Shown here piece after piece: positions 41,901 through 49,419 of a stretch of DNA of 64,000 nucleotides. Location of the stretch: NCBI RefSeq assembly GCF_000218565.1, contig NC_015684.1, forward strand, positions 1,550,001-1,614,000, in the 5' to 3' direction. Position 1 is the stretch's first letter. Each line of letters opens with the position of its first letter. The notes under the pieces are model-generated. The model was not told where the DNA came from, made no database searches, and was given only the letters and a program-made list of their open reading frames with translations. The position numbers and the translations under genes are program-made. This DNA comes from Afipia carboxidovorans OM5. GTDB lineage: Bacteria > Pseudomonadota > Alphaproteobacteria > Rhizobiales > Xanthobacteraceae.

Positions 41901-42831
41901 GGTGCAGGCATTGGCGCTCGATCTGCCGATGTTGGACGCCTCCGAGCCGCCAGTACTGACCCGGCTTGCGGTATTCGCCAGCCCGTGGCCGGGCTCGGTT
42001 ACGGTGTGGCGCTCCGCCGACGGTTTGAGTTTCGAACGCGCAGCGACGACGTTTGCGCCTTCGGTGATGGGCGAGACGCTCGACCCGCTGCCTGCGGGGC
42101 CGACAGCATGCTGGGATCGCGGCGGGACGATGCGCGTGCGGCTTTACGGCGATGCGCTGACCTCGGCTGCGGATGCGAACGTGCTCAATGGTGCCAACGC
42201 CGCGGCGGTGATGACGCCAAGCGGCGCATGGGAGGTGATCCAGTTCGCGCACGCAGAACTGGTCGAGGAACGGACCTATCGTTTGAGTCGCCTGCTGCGT
42301 GGGCAGGGCGGCAGCGAACATGCGATAGCTGCGCCGTTGCCTGTGGGTGCGCCGTTCGTGCTACTCGACGAGCATCTGATCGAGATCGCGCGCGGCATCG
42401 GCGCACTGGACCGCGCAAGCGATCTGCGCATCGTCGCGACCGGCCGCAGCCACGACGATCCCTCCGCCATGGCAATGACGCTGGTGCCGCAGTCTGTCGC
42501 GCTGATGCCACTTGCGCCGGTGCATCTGCGCGCCGTCCGAAACGATGCAGGCGATATTTCAATCACCTGGATCAGGCGGACGCGGAAGGACGGCGACGCT
42601 TGGGGCATCGAAGTGCCGCTCGGCGAAGATGTCGAGGCTTATGACGTGGAGATACTTTCGGACAGCACCGTGAAGCGTACGCTTTCGGTGAGCGCGTCTG
42701 CTGCGACATATGTCTCGGCGGACGAGATCGTCGATTTCGGCGTGGCGCAGACAAACCTCACCATTCGCGTGTTTCAGCTTTCCTCCACGGTTGGGCGCGG
42801 CTTTCCCGCGCAATCCACCTTTGCGCTTTGA
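38962..42831 (+). CDS. Baseplate megatron TIM-barrel protein, RcGTA g15
   Basis: About 1289 residues, the largest protein of the cluster. A Gly/Ala-rich hydrophobic start (LVLSVAGGAAGAVFGPAGAIAGRIAGALAGN) is followed by the conserved LANFGNRIPQLSFEIVRPVG segment. A TIM-barrel-like glycosidase domain runs over about 400-750 (GVDAFLIGSEMKALTRVRS, KPIWLTEIGCPAVDKGANQPSVF, HLWTWDARPYPIFPL). The C-terminal half resembles phage tail proteins. It forms the tail tip and probably contacts the recipient. The ATG at 38962 is chosen because it overlaps the g14 stop; the earlier GTG frame start would overlap by 75 bases. Confidence 0.95.
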   Translation: MAALVLSVAGGAAGAVFGPAGAIAGRIAGALAGNMIDRAMFGSTARSVTGPRLADLDVMASTEGAPIARLYGRARLSGQVIWATRLEEVVSTSTQSSGGKGGLGGATVTTTTTTYSYFANFAVGLCEGEIGNIGRIWADGELLDTSTLTLRVHRGGENQLPDDLIVAKEGAGNAPAYRGLAYVLFERLPLANFGNRIPQLSFEIVRPVGALEQMTRAVTLIPGSTEFGYETSPVVRVLGPGQSAPENRHVATAPSDVMASLDELQATCPNLERVAIVVAWFGSDLRAGNCIVRPGVDNAIKVTSGGTWSVAGVTRPAAYLVSRIDGVPSYGGTPSDDSVKHLITELKARGLKVTLYPFLMMDIAPGNALPDPWSGAVSQPAYPWRGRITCNPAPGQSGSPQGTSDAAAQVAAFFSGGGASGWNYRRMILHYASLAAASGGVDAFLIGSEMKALTRVRSGEGVYPAVTALVTLAADVKAILGAATTVTYAADWTEYGADVVSPNASEVRFPLDPLWASSAIDAVGIDYYAPLSDWRDEAGHLDAAETPSIYQRDYLRGRLTSGEAYDWFYADAAARAAQVRSPITDGLGKPWIFRAKDIWSWWGSAHHERVDGNELPAATTWTPASKPIWLTEIGCPAVDKGANQPSVFPDAKSSDGNVPYFSNGQRDDLIQRRMLEAVLGAFDPAFGGDEAHNPLSPVYGGRMVDVSGIHLWTWDARPYPIFPLARDVWDDAANWQTGHWLTGRLGGAPLDATVAALLRDAGVEGVDASPLRESFDGYVVDRPMTPRAMIEPLAAAYAFDATAVGSDLVFVPRGGAPVAELSEDHLVDSGKEALAQLTRAQETELPREVRFGYTDASVDYRRAAATSRRLVGGARRTLHADLAVVTDDAAATRRANIHLQDLWAGRESATFALGQAQLALTPGDVIGVTLKGRRTLYEINELVDTEQRQLTARSIDPDIFAVPLPLPRASIPVIPPALGPVQALALDLPMLDASEPPVLTRLAVFASPWPGSVTVWRSADGLSFERAATTFAPSVMGETLDPLPAGPTACWDRGGTMRVRLYGDALTSAADANVLNGANAAAVMTPSGAWEVIQFAHAELVEERTYRLSRLLRGQGGSEHAIAAPLPVGAPFVLLDEHLIEIARGIGALDRASDLRIVATGRSHDDPSAMAMTLVPQSVALMPLAPVHLRAVRNDAGDISITWIRRTRKDGDAWGIEVPLGEDVEAYDVEILSDSTVKRTLSVSASAATYVSADEIVDFGVAQTNLTIRVFQLSSTVGRGFPAQSTFAL

Positions 42832-42837
42832 GGTCAC

Positions 42838-44307
42838 ATGACAGAGACAGCCAATCTTGGCCTGCCGTTCATCGAGGGCGGCCAGGCGCAGAAGCACATC
42901 ACCCATAATGAGGCTCTTCGGATCCTCGACGATGCAATCCAGATCTCGGTGCAGGATACTGCACGGACGACGCCACCGTTAGCACCCGCCGATGGTGAGC
43001 GTTATGTCGTGGCAAGCGGTGCCAGCGGTGCATGGGTCGGGCAGGGCCATGCGGTGGCAACGTGGGAGACCAATGCGTGGCGCTTTCTTGCGCCGAAAGC
43101 TGGGTGGTGCGTGTGGTCCGTCGCCGATAATGCGATGCTGGTGTTCGACGGTAGCACCTGGATGCCGGTATCGGCTGCGGGCGGGACACCGTTTTCGCCC
43201 GACAACCTGACGCATCTCGGCATCAACACGGCTGCTGCCGAGACGAACTTGCTCACCGTCCGCTCCGACGACGTGCTGTTTCATGCGATCGACGCGGATG
43301 ACGACGGCACGGGTGATGTGCGGCTGCAGCTCTCCAAGGAGGCGGCGGAGAATACGGCATCGGTGGTGTTCGCCAATGCCTTTTCCGGCCGTGCCGAATT
43401 TGGCTTGACGGGTGACGATGACTTTCATCTCAAGGTGAGTGCGGACGGCACCTTGTGGCGTGACGCGCTGAAGTTCGATCGCACGACGGGGCGTGTCTTG
43501 TTTCCCTCCGGTGGTGCGCGTGAGATGCTCACCGCCGATCGCACCTATTATGTCCGCACGGATGGCAATGACAGTAATGCCGGATTCAGTAACACAGCGG
43601 GTGGTGCATTCAAGACGATCCAGAGAGCGTACGATGTGATCGCGGCGACGCTCGATCTTGGCGGGTTTACGGTCACGGTCCAGGTTGCCGATGGCACCTA
43701 TGCGCCGCCAAGCGGCACGAGCGTTTTGGCTGTCTCTCAGCCCTGGACCGGCGGCGGCTCCGTCAAGATTCAAGGCAACGCATCGACGCCGGCGAGCGTG
43801 CTGCTTTCGACCACGAATGCCGATGCAATTGCGACCGCGGCGCCGCTGCCTGGTCCTCTCACCATCAAGAATTTGAAGCTTCAGACGGCCGCTGCCGGCA
43901 ACGGCATCTCCCACCGTGCAGCCGGAACAATCCTCATCGGGAGTCTTGTCTTCGGGGCTGCTGCGAATGCTCACTGCTTCACGGGTGCGCCCGGAGCTTT
44001 CATAAGGGCGATCTCCGGCTACACAATAACGGGTGGAGCGATACAGCACTCCGTTGCGACGTCCACATCCAGCATGTTCGTCAGCGGCATTGTCGTAACG
44101 CTGACCGGCACACCGGCATTTACGACATTCGCACAAGCATCGGGATGTTCAGTCGCCGATTGGTCCGGGACGTCTTTCTCGGGAGGAGCGACAGGTGCTC
44201 GTTATATCGTCCTCATCAATGGCGTGATTTACACGGGCGGCGCCGGCCCTAATTTCTTCCCGGGTTCAACCGCCGGGAGTACGGCAAGCGGAGGGCAGTA
44301 TCTGTGA
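42838..44307 (+). CDS. DUF2793 tail spike protein with beta-helix C-terminus
   Basis: 489 residues. Residues 1-95 are DUF2793 (ETANLGLPFIEGGQAQKHITHNEALRILDDAIQ, PADGERYVVASGASGAWVGQGHAVATWETNAWRFLAPKAGW), the typical baseplate-binding head. The C-terminal part begins YYVRTDGNDSNAGFSNTAGGAFKTIQRAYDV and runs into repeated turns (about 240-450), as in right-handed beta-helix tail spikes. Six bases after g15. The spike would bind or cut a surface glycan on recipients and so is the likely host-range part. The beta-helix part is rather specific and may come from a phage. Confidence 0.85.
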   Translation: MTETANLGLPFIEGGQAQKHITHNEALRILDDAIQISVQDTARTTPPLAPADGERYVVASGASGAWVGQGHAVATWETNAWRFLAPKAGWCVWSVADNAMLVFDGSTWMPVSAAGGTPFSPDNLTHLGINTAAAETNLLTVRSDDVLFHAIDADDDGTGDVRLQLSKEAAENTASVVFANAFSGRAEFGLTGDDDFHLKVSADGTLWRDALKFDRTTGRVLFPSGGAREMLTADRTYYVRTDGNDSNAGFSNTAGGAFKTIQRAYDVIAATLDLGGFTVTVQVADGTYAPPSGTSVLAVSQPWTGGGSVKIQGNASTPASVLLSTTNADAIATAAPLPGPLTIKNLKLQTAAAGNGISHRAAGTILIGSLVFGAAANAHCFTGAPGAFIRAISGYTITGGAIQHSVATSTSSMFVSGIVVTLTGTPAFTTFAQASGCSVADWSGTSFSGGATGARYIVLINGVIYTGGAGPNFFPGSTAGSTASGGQYL

Positions 44308-44347
44308 TGAGGTTTGATTCTGACGAGCCTTCCTGCGCTTAGTGCAC

Positions 44348-45019
44348 CTAAGAAACCGGCTGCTCAAGTTTTCTAACGATCTTGGCCGGATTTCCGACGA
44401 CGAGGGTGTAGGGCTCGACATCTTTTGTGATCACCGCGCCCATGCCAACGATAGCGCCTTTGCCGATCCTGATAGGTTTTGGGCTGCCGTGCCTGATAAC
44501 GACGCCGGTGCCGATATAGGCATGATCTTCAATGATCACGTGTCCGTTGCATTTCACGCCGGGCGCGAAGGTGACGTAATCGCCGACTACGCAATCGTGC
44601 GCGATGTAAGAATAGATATTCAGATGAACGAATTTTCCGATCGTTGCGTTGGATGTGAGCATGGAGAAGTCGCACAAGATCGCCCCTTCGCCGATCTTGT
44701 TGTTACCCAGATCCCGGACCGTGGGCGCGGTCACGCTGAATGATTCCGCACCCGCCACCAAACAGGTGTTGGCAAGGCGTTCTCGTGCGTGCGAGTCGGC
44801 GATGGCAATCGTGAAGCGTCGATTGTCGCCGAGGTTCAGAAACTGATCCAGTGATATGACAGGTACACCGTTGACTGTCGGATCGGAGGGTTGGCCTTCG
44901 GTGACGAAAACAACTCTGCTGCCGTTCTCCGTGCAGTCGCGCGACCGCTCGAGCTGAACCAGGGGCGCGACTTCGCGCCCGAAGCCGCCGCATCCGATGA
45001 TGCCGTAGGTCGTTTTCAT
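44348..45019 (-). CDS. NeuD-type sugar O-acyltransferase
   Basis: 223 residues from ATG 45019; an ATG at 45067 would add 16. The N-terminal part is a Rossmann-like PglD/NeuD domain (TYGIIGCGGFGREVAPLVQ), and the second half is a left-handed beta-helix of hexapeptide repeats (IGEGAILCDFSMLTSNATIGKFVHLN, IEDHAYIGTGVVIR, IGKGAIVGMGAVITKDV) ending PAKIVRKLE. Acetyl-CoA dependent acylation of a nucleotide sugar or glycan. Antisense to the GTA genes, between spike and lysozyme. GC is lower than in the tail genes, suggesting later insertion. Confidence 0.9.
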   Translation of the reverse strand: MKTTYGIIGCGGFGREVAPLVQLERSRDCTENGSRVVFVTEGQPSDPTVNGVPVISLDQFLNLGDNRRFTIAIADSHARERLANTCLVAGAESFSVTAPTVRDLGNNKIGEGAILCDFSMLTSNATIGKFVHLNIYSYIAHDCVVGDYVTFAPGVKCNGHVIIEDHAYIGTGVVIRHGSPKPIRIGKGAIVGMGAVITKDVEPYTLVVGNPAKIVRKLEQPVS

Positions 45020-45123
45020 CAAGGCCGATTCCTGCATGCGCGATACGAACAGTGCGCGATCGCTCATTGATCCGCGGCTCCCGTTCTATCCGAAAAATAG
45101 CCGTATCCAATAGAGGAAATCCA

Positions 45124-45654
45124 ATGCTTCACGCTGCCCCGGCGGTGCGCGTCGTCGTGCCTGCAAAGATCAGCGAAAGCGGCCTCGAGCTTGTGAAGGC
45201 GTTCGAGAGCTGTATGGCAAGGATCAAGGGCAGGCCGGGATGTTTCCGACCATATCGGGACAGGGCGGGCATTCTCACCATCGGCTGGGGCCACACCAAT
45301 CATCATCTGCCGCATTTTACGCGCGATGCCGTCTGGACGCAGGCTGAGTGCGATGCCGCGCTCGCGGGCGACATGATCACGTTCGAGCGGTACGTACAGC
45401 GGCTTTGTAAAATCGAACTCGCGCAACATGAGTTCGATGCGTTGGTGTCGTGGGCTTTCAATACGGGCGGGCCGGCCACTGCGACTCTCTGGAAGAAACT
45501 TAACGCCGGAAACAAGAAAGCCGTGCCAATCGAGCTTGCGAAGTGGAACAGGGCAGGCGGCAGAGTATTGGCCGGGCTGACGCGCCGCCGCAAAGCGGAA
45601 GGGCTGATGTTCGCCGGCGACGTCAAGGGCGCGCTGGCGCTCGCGCATGCATGA
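45124..45654 (+). CDS. GH24 lysozyme (endolysin)
   Basis: 176 residues from ATG 45124 with GAGGAAATCC upstream. Catalytic triad like T4 lysozyme: Glu28 in KAFESC, Asp46 in YRDRAGILTIGWGHT, Thr52. Later segments (LAQHEFDALVSWAFNTGG, GRVLAGLTRRRKAEGLMF) fit the GH24 fold. There is no signal peptide or anchor helix, so release needs a holin or lysis by another route. The 30-residue insert between Glu28 and Asp46 is longer than in T4 lysozyme. Follows the GTA genes and precedes two lipoproteins, forming a small cassette. Confidence 0.9.
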   Translation: MLHAAPAVRVVVPAKISESGLELVKAFESCMARIKGRPGCFRPYRDRAGILTIGWGHTNHHLPHFTRDAVWTQAECDAALAGDMITFERYVQRLCKIELAQHEFDALVSWAFNTGGPATATLWKKLNAGNKKAVPIELAKWNRAGGRVLAGLTRRRKAEGLMFAGDVKGALALAHA

Positions 45655-45718
45655 CCCATTCGTCGTCCGCTGCGGACGGCTTCGCGCAAATCCTCACATC
45701 ACCGACTGGAGAACTGAC

Positions 45719-45967
45719 GTGAACAGCAACGCTTTTCACAACGCGGCGAATATTGCCTCGCTGCTCCTTGCCGCCGGCACGGCTGCCTTGCTGGTGTCCG
45801 GTTGCGCGCAAACGCCGGGCGGCATTTTTGACTGCTCGGGATCATGGATCAATCCGGCCTATACGACCGCGGTTATCGCCGCACTGCAGGGCCTGAAGCT
45901 GATCGTCAACATTGTCCGCGATGGTCTCGGCGGCCTCATCAAGCCGCAGCCGCCGGTCGAAAAGTAA
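45719..45967 (+). CDS. Small lipoprotein with second hydrophobic segment (82 aa)
   Basis: GTG 45719, eight bases after GGAG at 45707-45710. The N-terminal hydrophobic run ends in a lipobox (VSGC, Cys about 28). A second hydrophobic stretch (YTTAVIAALQGLKLIVNIVRDGLGGLI) follows, then a Pro-rich end. Either a lipoprotein in the inner or outer membrane or a two-span membrane protein. Located right after the lysozyme. No family recognised. Confidence 0.6.
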   Translation: MNSNAFHNAANIASLLLAAGTAALLVSGCAQTPGGIFDCSGSWINPAYTTAVIAALQGLKLIVNIVRDGLGGLIKPQPPVEK

Positions 45968-45986
45968 TCACTCGAAAGGAGGTTTC

Positions 45987-46379
45987 ATGAGAAAAATTTA
46001 TATCGCAGCGATGATGATGGCTGGCCTCATGCTGGCCGGCTGTCAGACCACACCGCCGATGCTCAATATCTCGAATGCGGTGGCGCTCAACACCGTCTAC
46101 GGCATCGAGAATGCCTATGGCATCGCGGTCAACGCGGCCAATACCTACAAGGCGCTGCCGTTGTGCAAGACCGGCACGAGGCCGAGCGCCACCAACATCT
46201 GCGCCAGACGCTCGGTGATCGTGAACCTGCAGGCTGCGATGCGGCGAGCGCGGATCGCGGTGAACAATCTCGTCGCATTCCAGCGGGCGTATCCGACGCT
46301 CGACATCTCCAATTTCGTTGCGGCGGCGCAGACGGCGCTTGCCGACGTTCAGGCTGTTCTTGCATCGGGAGCGAACTGA
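45987..46379 (+). CDS. Lipoprotein (130 aa)
   Basis: ATG 45987 after a near-perfect AAAGGAGG ribosome site. The signal MRKIYIAAMMMAGLMLAGC gives a clear lipobox (LAGC, Cys19). The mature part is helical with a two-cysteine segment (LPLCKTGTRPSATNICARRS) and IVNLQAAMRRARIAVNNLVAF. Phage-associated proteins of this style are common; I know no function for this one. It is 19 bases after the previous gene and one base before the next, so all three are one transcript. Confidence 0.75.
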   Translation: MRKIYIAAMMMAGLMLAGCQTTPPMLNISNAVALNTVYGIENAYGIAVNAANTYKALPLCKTGTRPSATNICARRSVIVNLQAAMRRARIAVNNLVAFQRAYPTLDISNFVAAAQTALADVQAVLASGAN

Positions 46380-46380
46380 C

Positions 46381-46632
46381 ATGGTGACTATCGCTGAGAT
46401 CGAAGCCGGCATCGCGATCGCGGAAGCGATCGTGACAGCCATCGTGAAAGCCGCGCCTGCGATCGAGCGCGGCGTTGTGTCGTCTCTGCCTTATGTGCAG
46501 GCGATTGCCGGCCTCCTGCAGGGCACGAACGCGACGCCGGAGGAGATCGATGCGGTGCTTGCGCGCATCAACGCCGCGACTGATGAGTTCTTGACGCCGC
46601 TGCCGCCGGATGACGGTTCGACTACGACATGA
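46381..46632 (+). CDS. Small Ala/Ile-rich protein (83 aa)
   Basis: ATG 46381, one base after the previous stop. An amphipathic and partly hydrophobic helix fills residues 3-52 (IAEIEAGIAIAEAIVTAIVKAAPAIERGVVSSLPYV), then a charged helix (TPEEIDAVLARINAATDEF). It could be membrane-associated; a holin-like role would suit its place after lysozyme but hydrophobicity is only moderate. No family recognised. Confidence 0.6.
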   Translation: MVTIAEIEAGIAIAEAIVTAIVKAAPAIERGVVSSLPYVQAIAGLLQGTNATPEEIDAVLARINAATDEFLTPLPPDDGSTTT

Positions 46633-46790
46633 GGCATATCGTCTTCAAGGAAGAAGTATCCTAATACTACCTTCTCTGAGGCATCACGCCGCTGTGAGAG
46701 GCAAAACCGCCAGCGTAAGGAATAGCTTAAGTGATTATTTAAAGTTCTTTTCTAACGATCAACCATTGCGATGATTGTTGGTAATTTGAG

Positions 46791-47096
46791 ATGGAGCAGA
46801 AGCGTAAAAGCAGCCGGATCCAGTTCGGCAAAGGTTTTGCGATGAAGATCATCGCGATCGACGGCTCCTGGTACCGGGCTTGTGAAATCCTCGACGTTTC
46901 CGAGGACGGAGCGCTGCTTCAGTTTCAGGATTCTCTCGGTGGTCTCGTCCTCGACGAATTTTTCCTGATGCTGTCCTCGACCGGAGTGGCCTTCCGCCGC
47001 TGCCGCCTTGCGTGGATCAACGGCAGCCAGATGGGCGTCCATTTCATCAAGTCCAACGAGCGCGCCTCGTCCAAGGCGAGCAGTCACGCGATCTGA
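46791..47096 (+). CDS. PilZ domain protein (101 aa)
   Basis: ATG 46791. PilZ fold with RKSSRIQFGKGFAMKIIAIDG at the start, then CEILDVSEDGALLQF (a good D-x-S-x-x-G match) and CRLAWINGSQMGVHF. The basic entry motif has RKSSR spacing typical of c-di-GMP binding. Cytoplasmic adaptor. An imperfect TTAA-N7-TTTA CtrA-like box sits at about 46727. Not part of the GTA set. Confidence 0.85.
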   Translation: MEQKRKSSRIQFGKGFAMKIIAIDGSWYRACEILDVSEDGALLQFQDSLGGLVLDEFFLMLSSTGVAFRRCRLAWINGSQMGVHFIKSNERASSKASSHAI

Positions 47097-47229
47097 GCGA
47101 GCGGCCTGGCGGCTTCTCGGCCAGGGTGACGATCCTGACCGAAATGTAAGGTTGGCCGGCCTTGCCGGGCGCTCGACATTCATTTGCCATTCACCCGTGC
47201 GCGGTTCATCTTGAGCGCATCAGTTCAGG

Positions 47230-47919
47230 ATGTTGGAGCCTGCCTTGCGCCTTCTCGTTGTCGAAGATGATCCCGATCTCAACCGCCAGCTCACCACGGC
47301 CTTGAGCGATGCGGGCTATGTCGTCGACCGCGCGTTCGATGGCGAGGAAGGCCATTTCCTCGGCGACAACGAGCCTTATGATGCGGTCGTGCTCGACATC
47401 GGGTTGCCGAAGATGGACGGAATCTCGGTGCTGGAATCCTGGCGGCGCAACAAGCGGATCATGCCCGTCCTCATTCTGACGGCGCGCGACCGCTGGAGCG
47501 ACAAGGTGCAGGGCTTCGATGCCGGTGCCGACGATTACGTCGCAAAGCCTTTCCACCTCGAAGAAGTGCTGGCGCGGATTCGCGCGCTGCTGCGCCGCTC
47601 GACCGGCCATGCCCAAAGCGAACTGACCTGCGGCTCCGTCGTGCTCGACACGCGCACCGGCCGCGTCACGGTCGATGGCAATCCGATCAAGATGACGTCG
47701 CACGAGTACCGGCTGCTGGCGTATCTCATGCATCATGCCGGCCGCGTGGTGTCCCGCACCGAGCTCGTCGAACATCTTTACGATCAGGATTTCGACCGCG
47801 ACTCGAACACCATCGAAGTGTTTGTCGGCCGCATCCGCAAGAAACTTGGCGTCGAAATCATCCAGACCGTGCGCGGCCTCGGCTATCTGCTGGCGCCGCC
47901 GTCACCCGATGCGCGCTAA
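47230..47919 (+). CDS. OmpR family response regulator, FeuP/PhoP-like
   Basis: 229 residues. Receiver domain with acidic pocket Glu12/Asp13/Asp14 region (VVEDDPDL), phosphoacceptor Asp56 in VVLDIGLPKMDG and Lys in DYVAKPFHL; the winged-helix domain follows from about 130 (MTSHEYRLLAYLMHHAGRVVSRTELVEHLYDQD, NTIEVFVGRIRKKLG). Overlaps the kinase start by 11 bases. In rhizobia the closest named system is FeuPQ or PhoP-like, controlling envelope or cyclic glucan genes. Assigned by similarity of pattern, not by search. Confidence 0.9.
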   Translation: MLEPALRLLVVEDDPDLNRQLTTALSDAGYVVDRAFDGEEGHFLGDNEPYDAVVLDIGLPKMDGISVLESWRRNKRIMPVLILTARDRWSDKVQGFDAGADDYVAKPFHLEEVLARIRALLRRSTGHAQSELTCGSVVLDTRTGRVTVDGNPIKMTSHEYRLLAYLMHHAGRVVSRTELVEHLYDQDFDRDSNTIEVFVGRIRKKLGVEIIQTVRGLGYLLAPPSPDAR

Positions 47920-49291
47920 TTCGCTCGCCACACGCCTGTTCCTGTCGGCGACGGTGTGGGTCGTCCTCATTCTCACCGTTACCGGCTTTGCGCTGTCCTC
48001 CCTTTATAAGCACTCGGTCGAGCGCGCCTTCGATCGCCGACTCAATCTTTATCTGCGGACGCTGATCGCAGAAGTCGGTTCGCCCGACGATCAAAAGAAT
48101 CCCGAGAAGAGCATCCCCGCGCTCGGCGAGCCGCTGTTTGAGTTGCCGCTGTCGGGTTGGTACTGGCAGATCGAAAGCGTCGATCCCTCGAAGCAGGATG
48201 CACGCGCGTCGCGTTCGCTGTGGGATGCGACGCTGCCGCAACTCGACGAGAAAATTCCCTTGTCTCCCTTGGGTGTCCGGCTCGGCTATGTGAAGGGTCC
48301 GGAGGACCAGAACCTGCGCGTGGTGGAGCGGCCGATCGATCTCGGCAGCGAGGGCACTTATCTTGTCACCGTCGCGGGCGATGCCGGCGAGATTTTTGCC
48401 GAAACGCGGCTGTTTGATTGGTATCTCGGCAGCACGTTCGTGGCGCTCACCGTCGTTCTTCTGCTGACGACGCTGTTTCAGGTGCGTTTCGGCCTTGCTC
48501 CGCTGAAACGCATTTCCAATTCACTCGCCGATATCCGCTCCGGCAAGGCCGAGCGGCTTGAGGGCCGTTTCCCCGTCGAGATCGCGCCGCTCGCGCGCGA
48601 GACCAACGCGCTGCTCGATGCCAACCGCGCCATCGTCGAGCGGGCCCGCACCCATGTCGGCAATCTTGCGCATGCGCTGAAGACGCCGCTGTCGGTCATC
48701 ATCAACGAAGCCAACACCCGCCACGCCGACCCGTTCGCAGGCAAAATCCTGGAGCAGGGGGCGATCATGCGCAATCAGGTCGCCCATCATCTGGAACGGG
48801 CGCGGATCGCGGCGCGCCTGACGGTTGTTGCGACCGTCACCGACATCGAGCCGGTGTTGGACGCTCTGGTGCGGACCATGGAGAAAATCCACCGCGACCG
48901 CGGCATCGTGCTCGACTGGGAGGCGCCGGAGGGCGCAAAATTTCGCGGTGAGCGGCAGGACCTCGAGGAGATGGTCGGCAACCTCGTCGACAACGCCTGC
49001 AAATGGGCGACCCACAAGGTGCGGATTGCCGTCTCGGTCGTTCCGCCGCAGCCCGGCGAACTCAATCCGATGCTGAAAATCGTCGTCGACGACGATGGCC
49101 GGGGCCTGTCGGCGACCGAGCGGGGGCAGGCGGCCCGGCGTGGCCAGCGACTCGATGAATCGAAGCCCGGCTCGGGCCTCGGGCTCGCGATTGTTGTCGA
49201 TCTGGCAGGGCTTTACGGGGGGAGCTTAAAGCTCGATGACGCTCCCATCGGTGGGCTCCGGGCTGAACTAACCCTGCCGGCGGTTTCCTGA
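47909..49291 (+). CDS. Sensor histidine kinase, FeuQ/PhoQ-like
   Basis: 460 residues from ATG 47909. Two membrane helices (about 10-30 and 172-195) flank a periplasmic sensor domain of about 140 residues. HAMP follows, then HisKA with His255 in NLAHALKTPLSVIINEA, a spacing like PhoQ. HATPase: N box MVGNLVDNACKWATHKV, G1 DDDGRGL, G2 GSGLGLAIVVDLAGLYGG. Cognate of the preceding regulator. The N-terminal frame before 47909 lies inside the regulator gene and is not used. Confidence 0.92.
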   Translation: MRANSLATRLFLSATVWVVLILTVTGFALSSLYKHSVERAFDRRLNLYLRTLIAEVGSPDDQKNPEKSIPALGEPLFELPLSGWYWQIESVDPSKQDARASRSLWDATLPQLDEKIPLSPLGVRLGYVKGPEDQNLRVVERPIDLGSEGTYLVTVAGDAGEIFAETRLFDWYLGSTFVALTVVLLLTTLFQVRFGLAPLKRISNSLADIRSGKAERLEGRFPVEIAPLARETNALLDANRAIVERARTHVGNLAHALKTPLSVIINEANTRHADPFAGKILEQGAIMRNQVAHHLERARIAARLTVVATVTDIEPVLDALVRTMEKIHRDRGIVLDWEAPEGAKFRGERQDLEEMVGNLVDNACKWATHKVRIAVSVVPPQPGELNPMLKIVVDDDGRGLSATERGQAARRGQRLDESKPGSGLGLAIVVDLAGLYGGSLKLDDAPIGGLRAELTLPAVS

Positions 49292-49343
49292 GCGGCTAAC
49301 GCCTTGACGAACCTCGCCTCAAGGGGCGTCGGCCGGCCCATTC

Positions 49344-49358
49344 CTAACGCGATATTAA
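49344..49358 (+). promoter_or_regulatory. CtrA-like site (7 of 8)
   Basis: CTAA-N7-TTAAC, seven of eight fixed positions and the trailing C. It lies 61 bases upstream of the ATG at 49420. One such match in the region could be chance. Confidence 0.3.
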
Positions 49359-49419
49359 CGACGTTCGGGTTAGCTCAGGCGAGAGAACCGTCCGCATTCG
49401 CGGCTGGCAGTGTTTATTT

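Noticed and set aside
24622..46632. Active temperate prophage
   Set aside because: No integrase, excisionase, repressor, replication gene or attachment sites; the gene order and short tape measure are those of a GTA.
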